Assembly (NCBI GenBank): GCA_977006965.1
Contig: OZ345354.1
Coordinates: forward strand, 1,178,001 to 1,242,000
Length of the DNA stretch: 64,000 bases
Source of the DNA: Phymatolithon calcareum
Lineage: Eukaryota > Rhodophyta > Florideophyceae > Hapalidiales
Reading direction: 5' to 3'
The position numbers were made by a program, and so were the translations under genes. Position 1 is the stretch's first letter, and every line of letters begins with the position of its first letter. This document shows, piece by piece, positions 31,641-41,392 of this stretch. A model generated the notes under the pieces. It was not told the origin of the DNA and ran no database searches. It saw only the letters and a list, made by a program, of their open reading frames with translations.

Positions 31641-33818
31641 TCATTGCGCATCTCCTCTAGCGGCGTCCTGGACAATACCTTCAATGCGTTCGCCGTGCAC
31701 CCTAACGGCAAGATCTGCGATTGCCGCCACCCCCTTCCGCAACTCGCACACCTGCTCCTCAACACACCGCAAACTCTGCGGCACCTTTTCGCCCGCAATC
31801 GCCTCCTCGATACGACGCAGCAGCACATCACCCGCCGCATCAACAGCGCGTGCCAGCACCCCGCGCGCAAATTCTTTCGAATGCTCAGAAACCTGCTTCA
31901 CCGCCTCGCTCACAAAATCGCCATCCCCCGCGTCACGCACCCCCCTCAAGTCCGGCTTTGCAACGCCAAGTCCGCGCAATGCGGCATAAATCCCCGCAAG
32001 CGCTGCCACCTTACGTGCGTCAAGTCCCAGCCGTCCAATTCTATCCTCATCCAACTTGAGAATTTCCGGTACAATTTTCGCTCTTTCATTCCCGACCACA
32101 AGATGCGCCGTCGCGGCACGAAGCACGCGCTGCACCTTCGGAAGTGGATGCTCAGCACGCCCCAAAACCCGCGCGAGTGACGCGCCATCGACGAGAAATG
32201 TGCGCGTGTGAGGGAGCGCACTGTCGATTTCACCGTTGCCAATCTTCCGCTCAAATCGAATGCGCTCCCATATATGGCCATGCTGCGTCACGACGGGCGC
32301 CACGTCGCGCATACGGAGCACGCGTACTGCGGCCGCTGTGTCGTGCACGAGTGCTGACAGTTCGCGCAGCACGGACGAAAAGTCACCTCGTGTCACCCTG
32401 CTGTGCGCCTCGGTCTCCCATTCCGCGAGCGGGATGTCGGCCTCCGGTGCCTGCGAAACACGCAGTGCTGCACATGCACGCCGTAAAAGTTCGTGCGCGA
32501 ATGTCACATGGTCTTCATCCGTCCACTCCGGCGGCGCAAACGAGCGCGGTGCCATGCCGTTGAGCGCGCGTTCCATACCATCCACCACGTCGTGCAGCGC
32601 AGTACTATTCAACCCATCACCAGCTATTTCCCTCCCGAGAAGCCTCCAAGTGTCGTCCGACACCTTATCAGCCGTCGCCGCCCGGCGCAGAAAGCCGTGC
32701 AAATCAACCAGCATCTCATGCACCAGAACCTCATCCCTCTCCGCGCTTGCCCTCCTCAGCGCCTCCTCCATCTGCTCCACACATCCAATGCACTCAGCCA
32801 GTGCGCGCAACCGCCTCTGATGCGTCTGCAACGTCCCCCTCCACCGCGCGCCACCCGTCGCGGAGGCACTCTGCACGGCCACGGCATCCTGCGTCAGCGC
32901 ATCCACAAGGTGTTTGCGATCCCTCTTCCGCCACGCGCGAAATGCGTCCCGCCATTTGCACCACGTCTTCCCCAGCATCCCTCCATCAAAGCAGTATACG
33001 CAGGTCGTAACAAGCCGCGCAAGCGCCACAACATCCGCATCATGCCCGGCCACTCCGGGGTGGAACGCCACGACAATCGCCGAGAGCAGCTCGCGCACAT
33101 CCGTCTGCATCGGCCGCACATCCGCCGCACGCAGGAGGCGCGACGCGGCCACGAGCGCGTCTCGACCCGTCACCGCGGAGGCCAGCGCCGCAAACGGCAT
33201 GCCGCGCACGAGGCGGAGAGTTATCCCCGCCGCGTGCAGCGCGCGCCGCGCACGCAGAAGGAGATAGGCGCGCTCGATGCATCGCACGGCCGCCACGGAC
33301 CGCTCGCGCAGACTGCAAGGCAGCGCTGCACCCGCGGCGCCGGGCGACGCCGAGCACCGCGCGGCCGACGAACGATGCGGGGAGAAGCGCGTCGCGCGCG
33401 TTGTGCGCTCTTCGACGGGCACCGAGCGCCGCGAACGCGCGCCCTGCTGCCCGCGCTCGAGCCGCTGCCGGTTGGCTGAGATGGCACGCTCGCGCGCCAA
33501 GCGGACAGAGCGGAGCCGCGCAAGCGGGCGGCGCGCGCGCGTGGCGTGCAGGGCGAGACGGCGCGACTGCGCTGTCGCTTGCCGTGCCACGAGGGCGGCG
33601 TGACGCGCAGCGGTGTGCAGGGCGCGCCGCGCACGCTCGCGCGCCGCGACGCGTAAGGCGTGCGCGCTGCACTGCGCGGCGCGCACGCGGAGCGACTCGA
33701 GGTGACGGGCTCGCGCGGCGGCCGCGGCGGCCAGACGGATGTCGGCGCTGCGGCGCGCGGGCGGCGCGCGGCGCGGGGGCAGCAGGCCCCACACGGGCGC
33801 CGGGGAGATTTCGGGCAT
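31641..33818 (-). CDS. TCP11-like (T-complex protein 11 family) protein
   Basis: The 725-residue protein starts at the ATG at 33818. Residues 1-185 are extremely Ala/Arg-rich, predicted helical and possibly coiled coil, coming from very GC-rich DNA. From about 225 to the end it looks like the all-helical TCP11 fold. Signs are LLRAADVRPMQTDVRELLSA, VLVHEMLVDLHGFLRR and the regular helices to the C-terminus. TCP11 proteins in animals and SOK1 in yeast act around cAMP/PKA signalling; plant members are uncharacterised. The family call is from overall pattern, without a short diagnostic motif, so it is provisional. The gene's 5' end is about 1 kb from the SPEC3-like gene, which points the other way. 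Confidence 0.45.
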   Translation of the reverse strand: MPEISPAPVWGLLPPRRAPPARRSADIRLAAAAAARARHLESLRVRAAQCSAHALRVAARERARRALHTAARHAALVARQATAQSRRLALHATRARRPLARLRSVRLARERAISANRQRLERGQQGARSRRSVPVEERTTRATRFSPHRSSAARCSASPGAAGAALPCSLRERSVAAVRCIERAYLLLRARRALHAAGITLRLVRGMPFAALASAVTGRDALVAASRLLRAADVRPMQTDVRELLSAIVVAFHPGVAGHDADVVALARLVTTCVYCFDGGMLGKTWCKWRDAFRAWRKRDRKHLVDALTQDAVAVQSASATGGARWRGTLQTHQRRLRALAECIGCVEQMEEALRRASAERDEVLVHEMLVDLHGFLRRAATADKVSDDTWRLLGREIAGDGLNSTALHDVVDGMERALNGMAPRSFAPPEWTDEDHVTFAHELLRRACAALRVSQAPEADIPLAEWETEAHSRVTRGDFSSVLRELSALVHDTAAAVRVLRMRDVAPVVTQHGHIWERIRFERKIGNGEIDSALPHTRTFLVDGASLARVLGRAEHPLPKVQRVLRAATAHLVVGNERAKIVPEILKLDEDRIGRLGLDARKVAALAGIYAALRGLGVAKPDLRGVRDAGDGDFVSEAVKQVSEHSKEFARGVLARAVDAAGDVLLRRIEEAIAGEKVPQSLRCVEEQVCELRKGVAAIADLAVRVHGERIEGIVQDAARGDAQ

Positions 33819-34837
33819 TGCCAAGTGGGCTCAAGTTTCGGGCTGAAGCTGCGCGCCGGACGTGGAGGAGACCGAAATTCCTCACGACGTTGCGCAGTCG
33901 AACGGGAGAAGTTGAGCTGGAAGATGCTGGGCCGACACTGAGATTGGGGAGATGGTGCATCATATCGGAGCATACAGGGCGGAGCATTGCCAATGGCATG
34001 TTACGGAAATGTAACTTGGATCCCTACCGGGGGCACTACAGTGCATGACGACATGCGGGTGGCCGGGCTGTGTTTTGTACAGACTGGACGGCTGTACGAC
34101 TACGCTGTGCAGGCTACTTTCGGAGACGACGCGCATACAGTGGGTGCTGCCGGAGCAACGAGTTGGATCTGGCGTCGACGACAAGTGGCTTGCCCGTGCT
34201 TGAGATGGGGCAGTGGGTGCCGTACGTGCCGGTCGGAATCTGATTACTGTAAGTGGTTTTTTGGAAATTTTCAACTTTTCGCATGTTTCGTCAAACTTTC
34301 GAGGCTTGGGCGCATTGGTGGACTGGTTAGGGTTATGGGGAGCAGAGCATACGCTTATCGCTTCTGTCCGTTGTTGACAGGGTGAGCCGCGGCGGTCGAT
34401 TGACACGTGGAGAGTGGAAACAAGCTTGAAAGAAGCATTGTAGTCAGTGCTTCATCGCTCATAATTCGAGCTATTTTGCAACAACAACTGTCGATCGGAC
34501 ATTGTGCCACGTTCGCCGCATATTGCTGCATCGATGTGCGTGCGGGACTCGTCCTTCCATGCGACCATGGGCCTTTTTCAATTCTCGGCTTACATAAATG
34601 CAATTTTTAAGAGCAACCTATCGATGCTTCGGGCCCCTTGACATTACAACTCTACGGGGTAATGGCATATCGACCCGGGAAGACGAATTAAGGTTTGCAG
34701 GTCTTCCTCATCAGCAGTCAATCCTCGTTCTTTGCTTTGCACCGCTGCATCACATATAAGTCGGATCCATCGCGAAATATACCTGCCTGCACCGCAACGA
34801 CACACACTGCCACTCGGTCATCCGGAAATAACCTGTC
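33819..34837. other. Divergent intergenic region
   Basis: It lies between the 5' ends of the TCP11-like and SPEC3-like genes, so it should hold both promoters. No coding frame is convincing. The base composition falls abruptly from the very GC-rich TCP11 5' end to ordinary DNA. Confidence 0.45.
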
Positions 34838-35191
34838 ATGTCTGTGTCGTTCACTGAGGCCGCAAAGCGGCCGCCGATAATGGAGCCGGTGCACGCGGCC
34901 GTGCTATTGCTGATGTCCATCCTGTTTCCGGGCATCGCGGCCATGGTTTTCGGATGTTTGCAGGATATGGAGGTCATGTATATTGTCGTCGGTGCTATTC
35001 AATTGCTCACCGTTCCGCTCTTCGGTCTCGGATATATATGGGCTGTTGTGTGGGCTGTGTTTGGTCTGTTGGTGGCGCTGCAGAATGAGGAGAAGGTGGG
35101 AAATGATATTGAGAACCCGCATGTGGCACCGCCGCCGCCGGTGCAAACAGGTGTACCGGACGCGCTTAAGGTACAGGAACAGAAGGTGTAA
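34838..35191 (+). CDS. SPEC3/Stum-like small membrane protein
   Basis: The 117-residue protein has two or three membrane spans. The first is LLLMSILFPGIAAMVFGCL, the second YIVVGAIQLLTVPLFGLGY, running into IWAVVWAVFGLLVAL. The LxPG turn in the first span and the IVGxxQLLT plus GYIWAVVW order fit the SPEC3/Stum family. The C-terminal 30 residues are polar with a Pro run. In flies Stum is needed in mechanosensory neurons; SPEC3 is a ciliary protein of sea urchin. A role here is unknown. A generic small tetraspan would be the alternative. Confidence 0.45.
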   Translation: MSVSFTEAAKRPPIMEPVHAAVLLLMSILFPGIAAMVFGCLQDMEVMYIVVGAIQLLTVPLFGLGYIWAVVWAVFGLLVALQNEEKVGNDIENPHVAPPPPVQTGVPDALKVQEQKV

Positions 35192-35756
35192 TATCATTTT
35201 CAGTGCACTGCAGAAAGGTAGAGTGGGATGGGAATCTTCCCTGATGCGTGCTGCACATTACACATTTAAACGCGGCCTTGCCTTCTTGGTGTCTGAAAAA
35301 TGTTCTCCCCTGCGCTCAACTCGCAAGGTATGGGGACTCATCCCCTCCCCCCTTTGAGTAGGTAGAATGGTGTATCATCGATTCAGCATCTTTTCTCACA
35401 ATGTCGGTGCTTCTGTCTACTAGAAAAAGTGTTGACAAGGGCAGAATCAATATTCCTTGTGCTGCTTGCATTATATTCTGCTTTCCAAAATCTGTCTGAG
35501 ATTACCATTGTTACGATGGCCTAGATAGGTTTTTCCCATTTTATTGTATCTTAACCGATTCCGAGGCTGGCTTGGGCGCACTTTAAGAACAAGCACTCGG
35601 GGTTCTAGGTAGCACTTGCCCATTCGAATGAGCGATGTATCCAATGGGTCTTCAAGTTGTCCTGAATTTCATCATGCACCTCATGCTATTCACCTGCCGT
35701 CGGAGTTGCTTGCTTCATGACTTTCGTGCAGTCGCAGTCGTAGATGAGCGTAGCCA
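35192..35756. other. Intergenic region
   Basis: 3' region of the SPEC3-like gene leading to the second Fanzor-type relic. No gene or repeat is seen. Confidence 0.5.
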
Positions 35757-36460
35757 CAAGGGCGTGTTTTTCGGACAAGCAACATTTAGTCACAGAAAAC
35801 GCGGTTCTTGTCCGAAAAACACGACCCTTGGTTTCTCCTTATGCTTCTTCCAATCTTCCTTGCGCTTCTTCCTTCGCTTTTTCAACTCATACTTCTCCGC
35901 TTGAGTTGACGATGCATAGGCGGTAAGTCTTGTTCATTCACAGGTTTCTTGTCGAAGACCGCCGTTGATGCCATATGGTGCATTACTCTCTCTCGCTCTA
36001 AAGCGAGAAAATCGCTCGGATGTTCTCTGTATTGAGCAAAGTCCGCGCACCATGACAAATATTGTATCTTACACGACATCCGCATATGCAGCACTTCCTT
36101 GTCCGCGCAGGGCGCTGCTGCGGTCCATTGGCCTGATTGCCCCAGTCGCTCTTATGGACGAGTACAATACGTCAATCTGTTGTTGCGGTTGTGGAGAAAA
36201 GCTACAGCAGATTGGTTCGAGTGTGTTTCGCTGCCCGACAAGCCGACGAGGCGGGGGAAATAACAACGAGACGGGCGAGAGCTACTGCTCGGTGAGCTGC
36301 GTTGACCGCGATGTGAATGAAGCCGCCAATATCACCGTTTGTGGAGCTAAGCAACTGTTCGGGCTACCCCGTCCGCTCTACCTCGAACGGAAACGAGCAG
36401 CTTCAGATTAGTTTTACCACCATTTTTAATTTTCTTTTAGTAACACTAAAAGCATAGCAC
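35757..36460 (+). mobile_element. Fanzor-type element, truncated copy 2
   Basis: The order is the same as in the copy at 1545-2323 but in the opposite orientation: an arm region (35757-35915) encoding the lysine-rich peptide on the minus strand, a spacer, the nuclease C-terminus (35965-36411), and a terminal hairpin CTTTTAGT-AAC-ACTAAAAG near 36432-36450. Similarity between the two copies stops right after this hairpin, so it marks the 3' end of the element. The left part of the fold-back is only about 30 bp here. The spacer contains GTAAGTCTTGTTCATTCACAG, which looks like a tiny GT-AG interval and is mutated to ATAAGT in copy 1. Confidence 0.7.
35965..36411 (+). pseudogene. Fanzor/TnpB-like nuclease, C-terminal relic 2
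   Basis: About 147 codons are open. The block VALMDEYNTS is followed by CCCGCGEKL, the first half of a zinc ribbon. The second half follows (CPTSR, then SYCSVSC) and then DRDVNEAANI, the RuvC-III motif carrying the catalytic Asp. The end FGLPRPLYLERK matches the GxxRPxxL tail of Fanzor proteins. Compared with copy 1 a 2-nt deletion near 35985 breaks the upstream frame. RuvC-I and most of RuvC-II are absent, so it cannot be an active nuclease. Confidence 0.8.
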
Positions 36461-38711
36461 GAATATACTCCAAGTAGTATTCATTATGCTTTCGTCGCCA
36501 ATGCGCACGGGAGAGAACTTCGTTTGTATGTTTTCAGTTAGAAGAACAACTTTGCCTACAAATTGCGTGTGTCATGCACAACATCGAGCCACATAACTGT
36601 CACAACAATCTAACGGTTTATACAGTACAGTAGTACCTGCCTAGGTTTTTGTCTAGTGTAATCGACAATATTGCTGCATATGAGACTGGATATTTCTCCT
36701 CACCAGGATCTATAAATAAATTTACCGAGCTGGGTACATGAGCGCACGCATCTGTGGATGGAAATGGGATCTTGCGTTGGCATATGGATGATAGTGTGTC
36801 GAAACTATATGAGCACAAGACGCATGAAAATATCGAAAATCACACTTTTGTGCATTCCACCACTTCATCCATTCACAACTTCTCGCCCTCCCGAAACCGT
36901 GATGTGAAAATATGTGCATCACTTATACTCCCGTTCAATTCCTTTTCATGCCATACTATGCCTTATGGACTCCATGCAGAATTCCATCTCTGTAAATGAG
37001 CACTTGGAGAATGTGCTTAGGAAACCTGTTGTGCTCTTATCCTGAAACACAAAAATCAACACGCCATGTCGATTCATGCACATCTTCCTATCCTTCAATG
37101 TACTGGTAATAGTCCATCAGCTAAGAATAACCTATTCCCCTGTGCTTGCAGCCGTTCATCAGGAATACGAGGACGCACGATGATTCTGTGGTATTCCTGG
37201 TGATCATGCACGTTCTCTGAGCGTCACTGCATCGGAAGAGCCGGTGACAAAACCATAGAAGTTTTACTCCCAGAGAAGTTAGTTGAGATACTAACGTTCT
37301 GCGATCTCAGGAGTTTAGTTTATCTGCAACTAAAGTAAGAAAAATACTGCTGAAAGCTCCAATCGTCGAGGAGGTTATTTGAAGTATCGCGAGCTATCAG
37401 CAGATTACATGCCCCACTCGATCGGAGGTTCACTTGTTACGCATATCGAGAGCAGAGTTGTATATATTAGGTAGTGTCGAGCTAGAGTTTCTCACTGAAC
37501 CTAGGGCTGGTGTGACCAGTTTTTGCGCAGAGCCATGGTGTTGCTATCAACGTTGCCGTAAAGCGATACTTGTTGCTTTAGTCATCTCAGTGGATGCTTA
37601 GTTGATGCCTCCTTTGTCCACTGGAGAAGGCTTACTTCCATACGAAATATAGCTACAGATAACATGCCAGTAGTGGTGCACTGCCGGTGAAATAATTAGA
37701 CTAGTGCCAGTCGTTGTCTGTATGGGTGCACTTGATGACTAACTGTTAAACAGAGAACAGAAAGTGAACACACAGTGAAGAGTATGTGCACTTTACTTTG
37801 TGGCAGCCGTATCAGAAGAAGATATCTGAAAGGAGGACCTCCACACTGCGCGAGTGGAGTTGTACGGGACTGAGGGGCGATACCTCGACAATGTGCTTAG
37901 ATTTCGAAAGATTTCGACGTCTTTATTTCCCTCAATGTGGGGCCTGATATACTGGAAAAAATGGCTGAAGGGTATTTGATGTCTAGACTGCCAGTGTCTG
38001 TTGTGAACGACACTATCGGCATTTTTGCACCATGCCTGACAGTGTCAGTTGTTAACCAACATGAACGAATACTGTATAGGCGTGAACAGAAGTATTATCA
38101 CTGGATAGAAAGAGTGCGAGGTGCAGTGCAGCGTAAATATTGAAAAGGTATCAGTAAACAGTCGTTCAAGCCTTTCTATTTTATGCGAGCTATACGCATC
38201 TGATGTAGAGATAGTAGATGCACATGATTTTTAATAGATGTTCAAAGCTGCCAAGTGGAGACTTTCGAGTGCCTTAGCATTCCCATCTACCTTTCAATAC
38301 TAGGGAAAGCTCGCGTCTAGATGTAACGTCCTGTTTAGATCTTTTCACCGCAACAGAACGTACAGTTTGACAATAATAGTATTACGTTTAGTACTCCGCC
38401 TGACTCAAGTCGAGTACTCGTTCTCAACAGGATTGCCATCATACCGTTCGAAACTTTCAGTGTAGACCTCGACAGCAGCGACCGACAGTTTAGATCATAG
38501 CGCAGCAGAGAACGCAAGTTTATCCCTAGATATGCACCAAAGACTTCGCGCCTTGAAAGCGAAGGCATCGCATTCTTGCGGAAGCATTACTGCTTTTCGT
38601 GACGCGATAAGCGCATCGCGTGCGCGGCTGTCTCCTTCTCGGCGCCCCGTCACACGTCCACTACAGCGGCTAAACCTATACGCAATCAACGTCACTGACA
38701 TTCACATCGCA
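36461..38711. other. Gene-free region of about 2.2 kb
   Basis: No frame longer than about 80 codons and no family similarity. Two overlapping TACAGTA units lie at 36623-36634. The final 180 bp before 38712 are an open frame continuous with the next gene, which may therefore start at 38532. Confidence 0.5.
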
Positions 38712-39182
38712 ATGAATTCGACTCTGCCACGGTTCAACCACCATGTTCTCGCAAGGTCCAATTTTGAGATAAACTCAACCCAACCTGAGGGATCGCTCGC
38801 GTGTTGCAAATTGTGCGAACTCGCAATAACGAATCGCTTCGGGGATGAGATCATTCGGTCGCACAATGGAGATCTGTTCTGTTCGCGGGATTGTTTCGTC
38901 TCCTTTCAAGAGGAGAGCCCGGAGGCTCGGATGATCCGGATTGCATTGATCGGACTACCCGCTAATCGCCCTCGCCGCCGCTGTGACAACCCGTACCACT
39001 TCTTCATCGATAATCCTCAGGACGCCAAGAAGCTTCGCGCGATGTGGGAGAGAGAAGAGGAATGGAAAAGACTCGGTTTGCAGAAGTCTGAGAAGAAGGT
39101 TGCACCTGCTGATGAGCGCGCGAGGCAGAAAGCTGCTAGGAAGGAGTCAGTTCCATATTTCCCATTTTCTTTTCACGACTAG
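38712..39182 (+). CDS. Small protein with an FLZ-like zinc finger
   Basis: The 156-residue protein carries CKLCELAITNRFGD followed by IIRSHNGDLFCSRDC at about residues 31-65. A Cx2C pair, a short beta hairpin and a closing FCSxxC match the FLZ (DUF581) zinc finger of land-plant SnRK1 adaptors. MYM/FCS-type fingers have a similar ending and are the alternative. The rest is charged and helical, with a Lys/Glu-rich end (EKKVAPADERARQKAARKE). The frame is open 60 codons upstream to an ATG at 38532; I prefer 38712 because the extra part has no features. Function unknown. Confidence 0.5.
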   Translation: MNSTLPRFNHHVLARSNFEINSTQPEGSLACCKLCELAITNRFGDEIIRSHNGDLFCSRDCFVSFQEESPEARMIRIALIGLPANRPRRRCDNPYHFFIDNPQDAKKLRAMWEREEEWKRLGLQKSEKKVAPADERARQKAARKESVPYFPFSFHD

Positions 39183-40117
39183 GACTTTCTTTCATTCGTG
39201 ACATGATTCTGACGGTGTTTATATGGACAGGGTCGGGAAGGGTGTATCGTTTTGGTCATTGATGTACCACGCTCGCCAAATCTCTGAGCAGGTTGTTGCA
39301 ATTTTGAAGAGTTTGCGTGAAAGTAGATTGTCGTAGCTGGTAGTCGCTCTGTCCAGTCGAGAGAAACGAAACAGAAGACAAATCCTTCTTTTGGTTTAAA
39401 ATCTGCGATTGTTCTCATGTTCCCCGTGGTTGGATTGTCGTCGTCCGACCTGGTCAAAAGGGGCAGAGCCATACTCCATTTCAGAATAAGAATATGTTCG
39501 TGCACACCACGTTTGAACAAATTCAGAATATTTTCACCATCTCAGTAGCAACCTTTGGCGATCTCTGCAGAGTGCGCTACCGAAGTTCTCTTTACTATTC
39601 CCCTCGCTCGAAAACTTCCCTCGTGGAGACGGGGAAGTAATGTACATATATATATATTTGGCTTTTTCATGACGTTGTTCGACTCCGGGGTTAGCGCGGC
39701 AAGTCCCACTGTCGACATATCGCTTTCTGTCGCCCAGTTTTTCGCTGGTCCAATCAGCGTATAATCTGCAGTAACTACTGTCACCACGACAGCTCAATCA
39801 TTCCTTTATTCGCCGGTAGGCTCCACAATATCTCATCGCCACTCCCATGCATAAACTTGAAGCTCAGGGTAGGGTAAGAGACCCCAAACAGGATACAAAT
39901 ATTCGGCTCTAAAGAGATCACTATTTACAAGACATTCACCAGCTCACAAAGCGGTGGATGTTCCGCAGGAATGACTCGGATGTGCGTATGTGCATGTCCG
40001 TAGTCGACCCTCAGATTTTGAAGCAATTGTTCTTGCTGAGTTCAAGAAACGATTGTTTCCTCGAAGTCGCTTGTACGTGGATCAAAACAAGAGCTAGGAG
40101 GAAAACGAGTTTTCTCA
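39183..40117. other. Intergenic region
   Basis: It has a short TA run at 39645-39657. The last 160 bp are broken coding sequence upstream of the third Fanzor relic (the frame of the relic alternates here). No independent gene. Confidence 0.45.
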
Positions 40118-40378
40118 TTGATTCAGGCTTTGGCAACCATATGTCCTGTGGTTCTGAGGGACGAGTTCCGGACACCTGCGCGTTGTCATGGATGCGGGAA
40201 GGCTATGCAAAAGGGTGAAGGTTTTCGTGTGTTATGCTGTACAAATAGTGCACCGGGCGTGAACACCTGCAGCGTGGGCGACATTGACAGGGAGGCGAAC
40301 ACAGCGCGAAATATCGGAACATGTGGTGTGCACATGCTTCTTGGAAAAGATCGTCCAACGTTTCTATCTGGGTCTTAG
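40118..40378 (+). pseudogene. Fanzor/TnpB-like nuclease, C-terminal relic 3 (second family)
   Basis: The 86-codon frame reads CPVVLRDEFRTPARCHGCGK, the DEFRTS-CxxC block of Fanzor with one change. A second Cys region follows (RVLCCTNSAP, VNTC), then DIDREANTARNI, the RuvC-III motif, and the tail GKDRPTFL. Its sequence differs clearly from relics 1 and 2, so it is a separate family. Upstream coding sequence is broken by frameshifts. It is followed without a gap by the conserved non-coding tail at 40379-40516. Confidence 0.8.
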
Positions 40379-40516
40379 TGGCTTTCCAAACATTTTTTCT
40401 CCTTATTAGCCAGCATGCAGAAGTATGTCTGGCGCCTCTAGCGTGCCTGCGAATTTCTCTTAACTCTTGTTTACAATGGGAGGCAATTTGTAGTCTCTAG
40501 AGGGTAACAAACAGCT
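40379..40516 (+). ncRNA. Candidate guide-RNA tail of Fanzor-type element, copy A
   Basis: The 138 bp after the nuclease stop are conserved in a plus-strand copy (46099-46232) and a minus-strand copy (44270-44138). All three end in a CAGCT. A hairpin GCCAG-CAT...ATG-T-CTGGC at about 40411-40435 is kept in the second copy. In the third it is altered to GCTGG...CTGGT, where every changed position can still pair in RNA through G-U pairs. TnpB and Fanzor guide RNAs are encoded at exactly this place. Calling this RNA is inference; transcription is not shown by sequence. Confidence 0.4.
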
Positions 40517-41392
40517 TTCTCATCGACCAGCCACGACGAAAGCCTGTTGAATCATTTTCCCTATTGCTGTCCTAAACCCACCGGGGAATGCAAGCCGCCA
40601 AACTCGCTCTGTGGTCCCGCCAGTACAGCGGCGCGAACGTAAATGTTGACAGCACATTGAACAAAGGAATAGATTGTGAAGATCAACAGAGTTGTCAAGT
40701 CATTAGAAATAGCTCGTTTGCAGTCGACGACAATGACCTTCTCGGTCATTTGGAGTGCCAAACGATAAGCCCATAATGCCAAATCGAGTGCATCGAAGGA
40801 AAGGGCGACTGTCATTTTGTCTACTTAGACGCATGTCTGGTACCGCTACGGCACTCTCATTATGGACGTCGAATCGGCAGAGCACGGGTGCATTGCTTGT
40901 TTAGTCTGAGAACCGTTCGTCCATTCATAACTTCTTCGTTTTCCCCCAATGAAGCCAGCGTTGTTTCGAGGGCACAAATTACCTTCGCTCCATCCTACCA
41001 ATAGCGGTATTTAGGGCGGTGTGCGATTCTAGGTCCAGTGCTTCGCCAAAGATTGAATCGAGTGTTGGGCTGAAGAATTGCAACGAGCAGACAGCGTTAG
41101 TGCCTTCCGTGACTAACCATTGATTCAAATAACGCGCTACAACAATTGCAATAGTTAGGTGCGGGTTTTTTCCACCAACACTGCTCGACTGCTTTGACTC
41201 TTCTTTCATGCTCACATAGAGTTCTCTTTGGCGAGAAGACGTAATTCGTAGTACGGCGAATTGAAAGCGAATTGATCCTTTGATCGCAAAAAATATCATA
41301 CTTATATCATCATAGGGGTCGACGTCGATTTTGAGCAATTGCTCGTGAATGCACGAGCTCGCCGAGGCAACCGAGGAAGGAAAGCTGAAACA
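40517..41392. other. Intergenic region with unresolved minus-strand frames
   Basis: Minus-strand frames at 41338-40979 (containing PHLTIAIVVARYLNQWLV) and 40815-40561 (containing TIYSFVQCAVNIYV) have coding-like composition. They could be exons of one gene diverging from RPAC1; a possible donor, AG-GTAATT, lies at the end of the first. No acceptor gives a continuous frame, so I do not call it. Confidence 0.3.

Noticed and set aside
35936-35956. GTAAGT...CACAG as a real intron in the Fanzor-type element
   Set aside because: About 21 bp is too short for a spliceosomal intron, and the donor is mutated in the other copy.
40561-41338. Minus-strand gene diverging from RPAC1
   Set aside because: Frames look coding but I found no splice pair that joins them and no ATG at the start.
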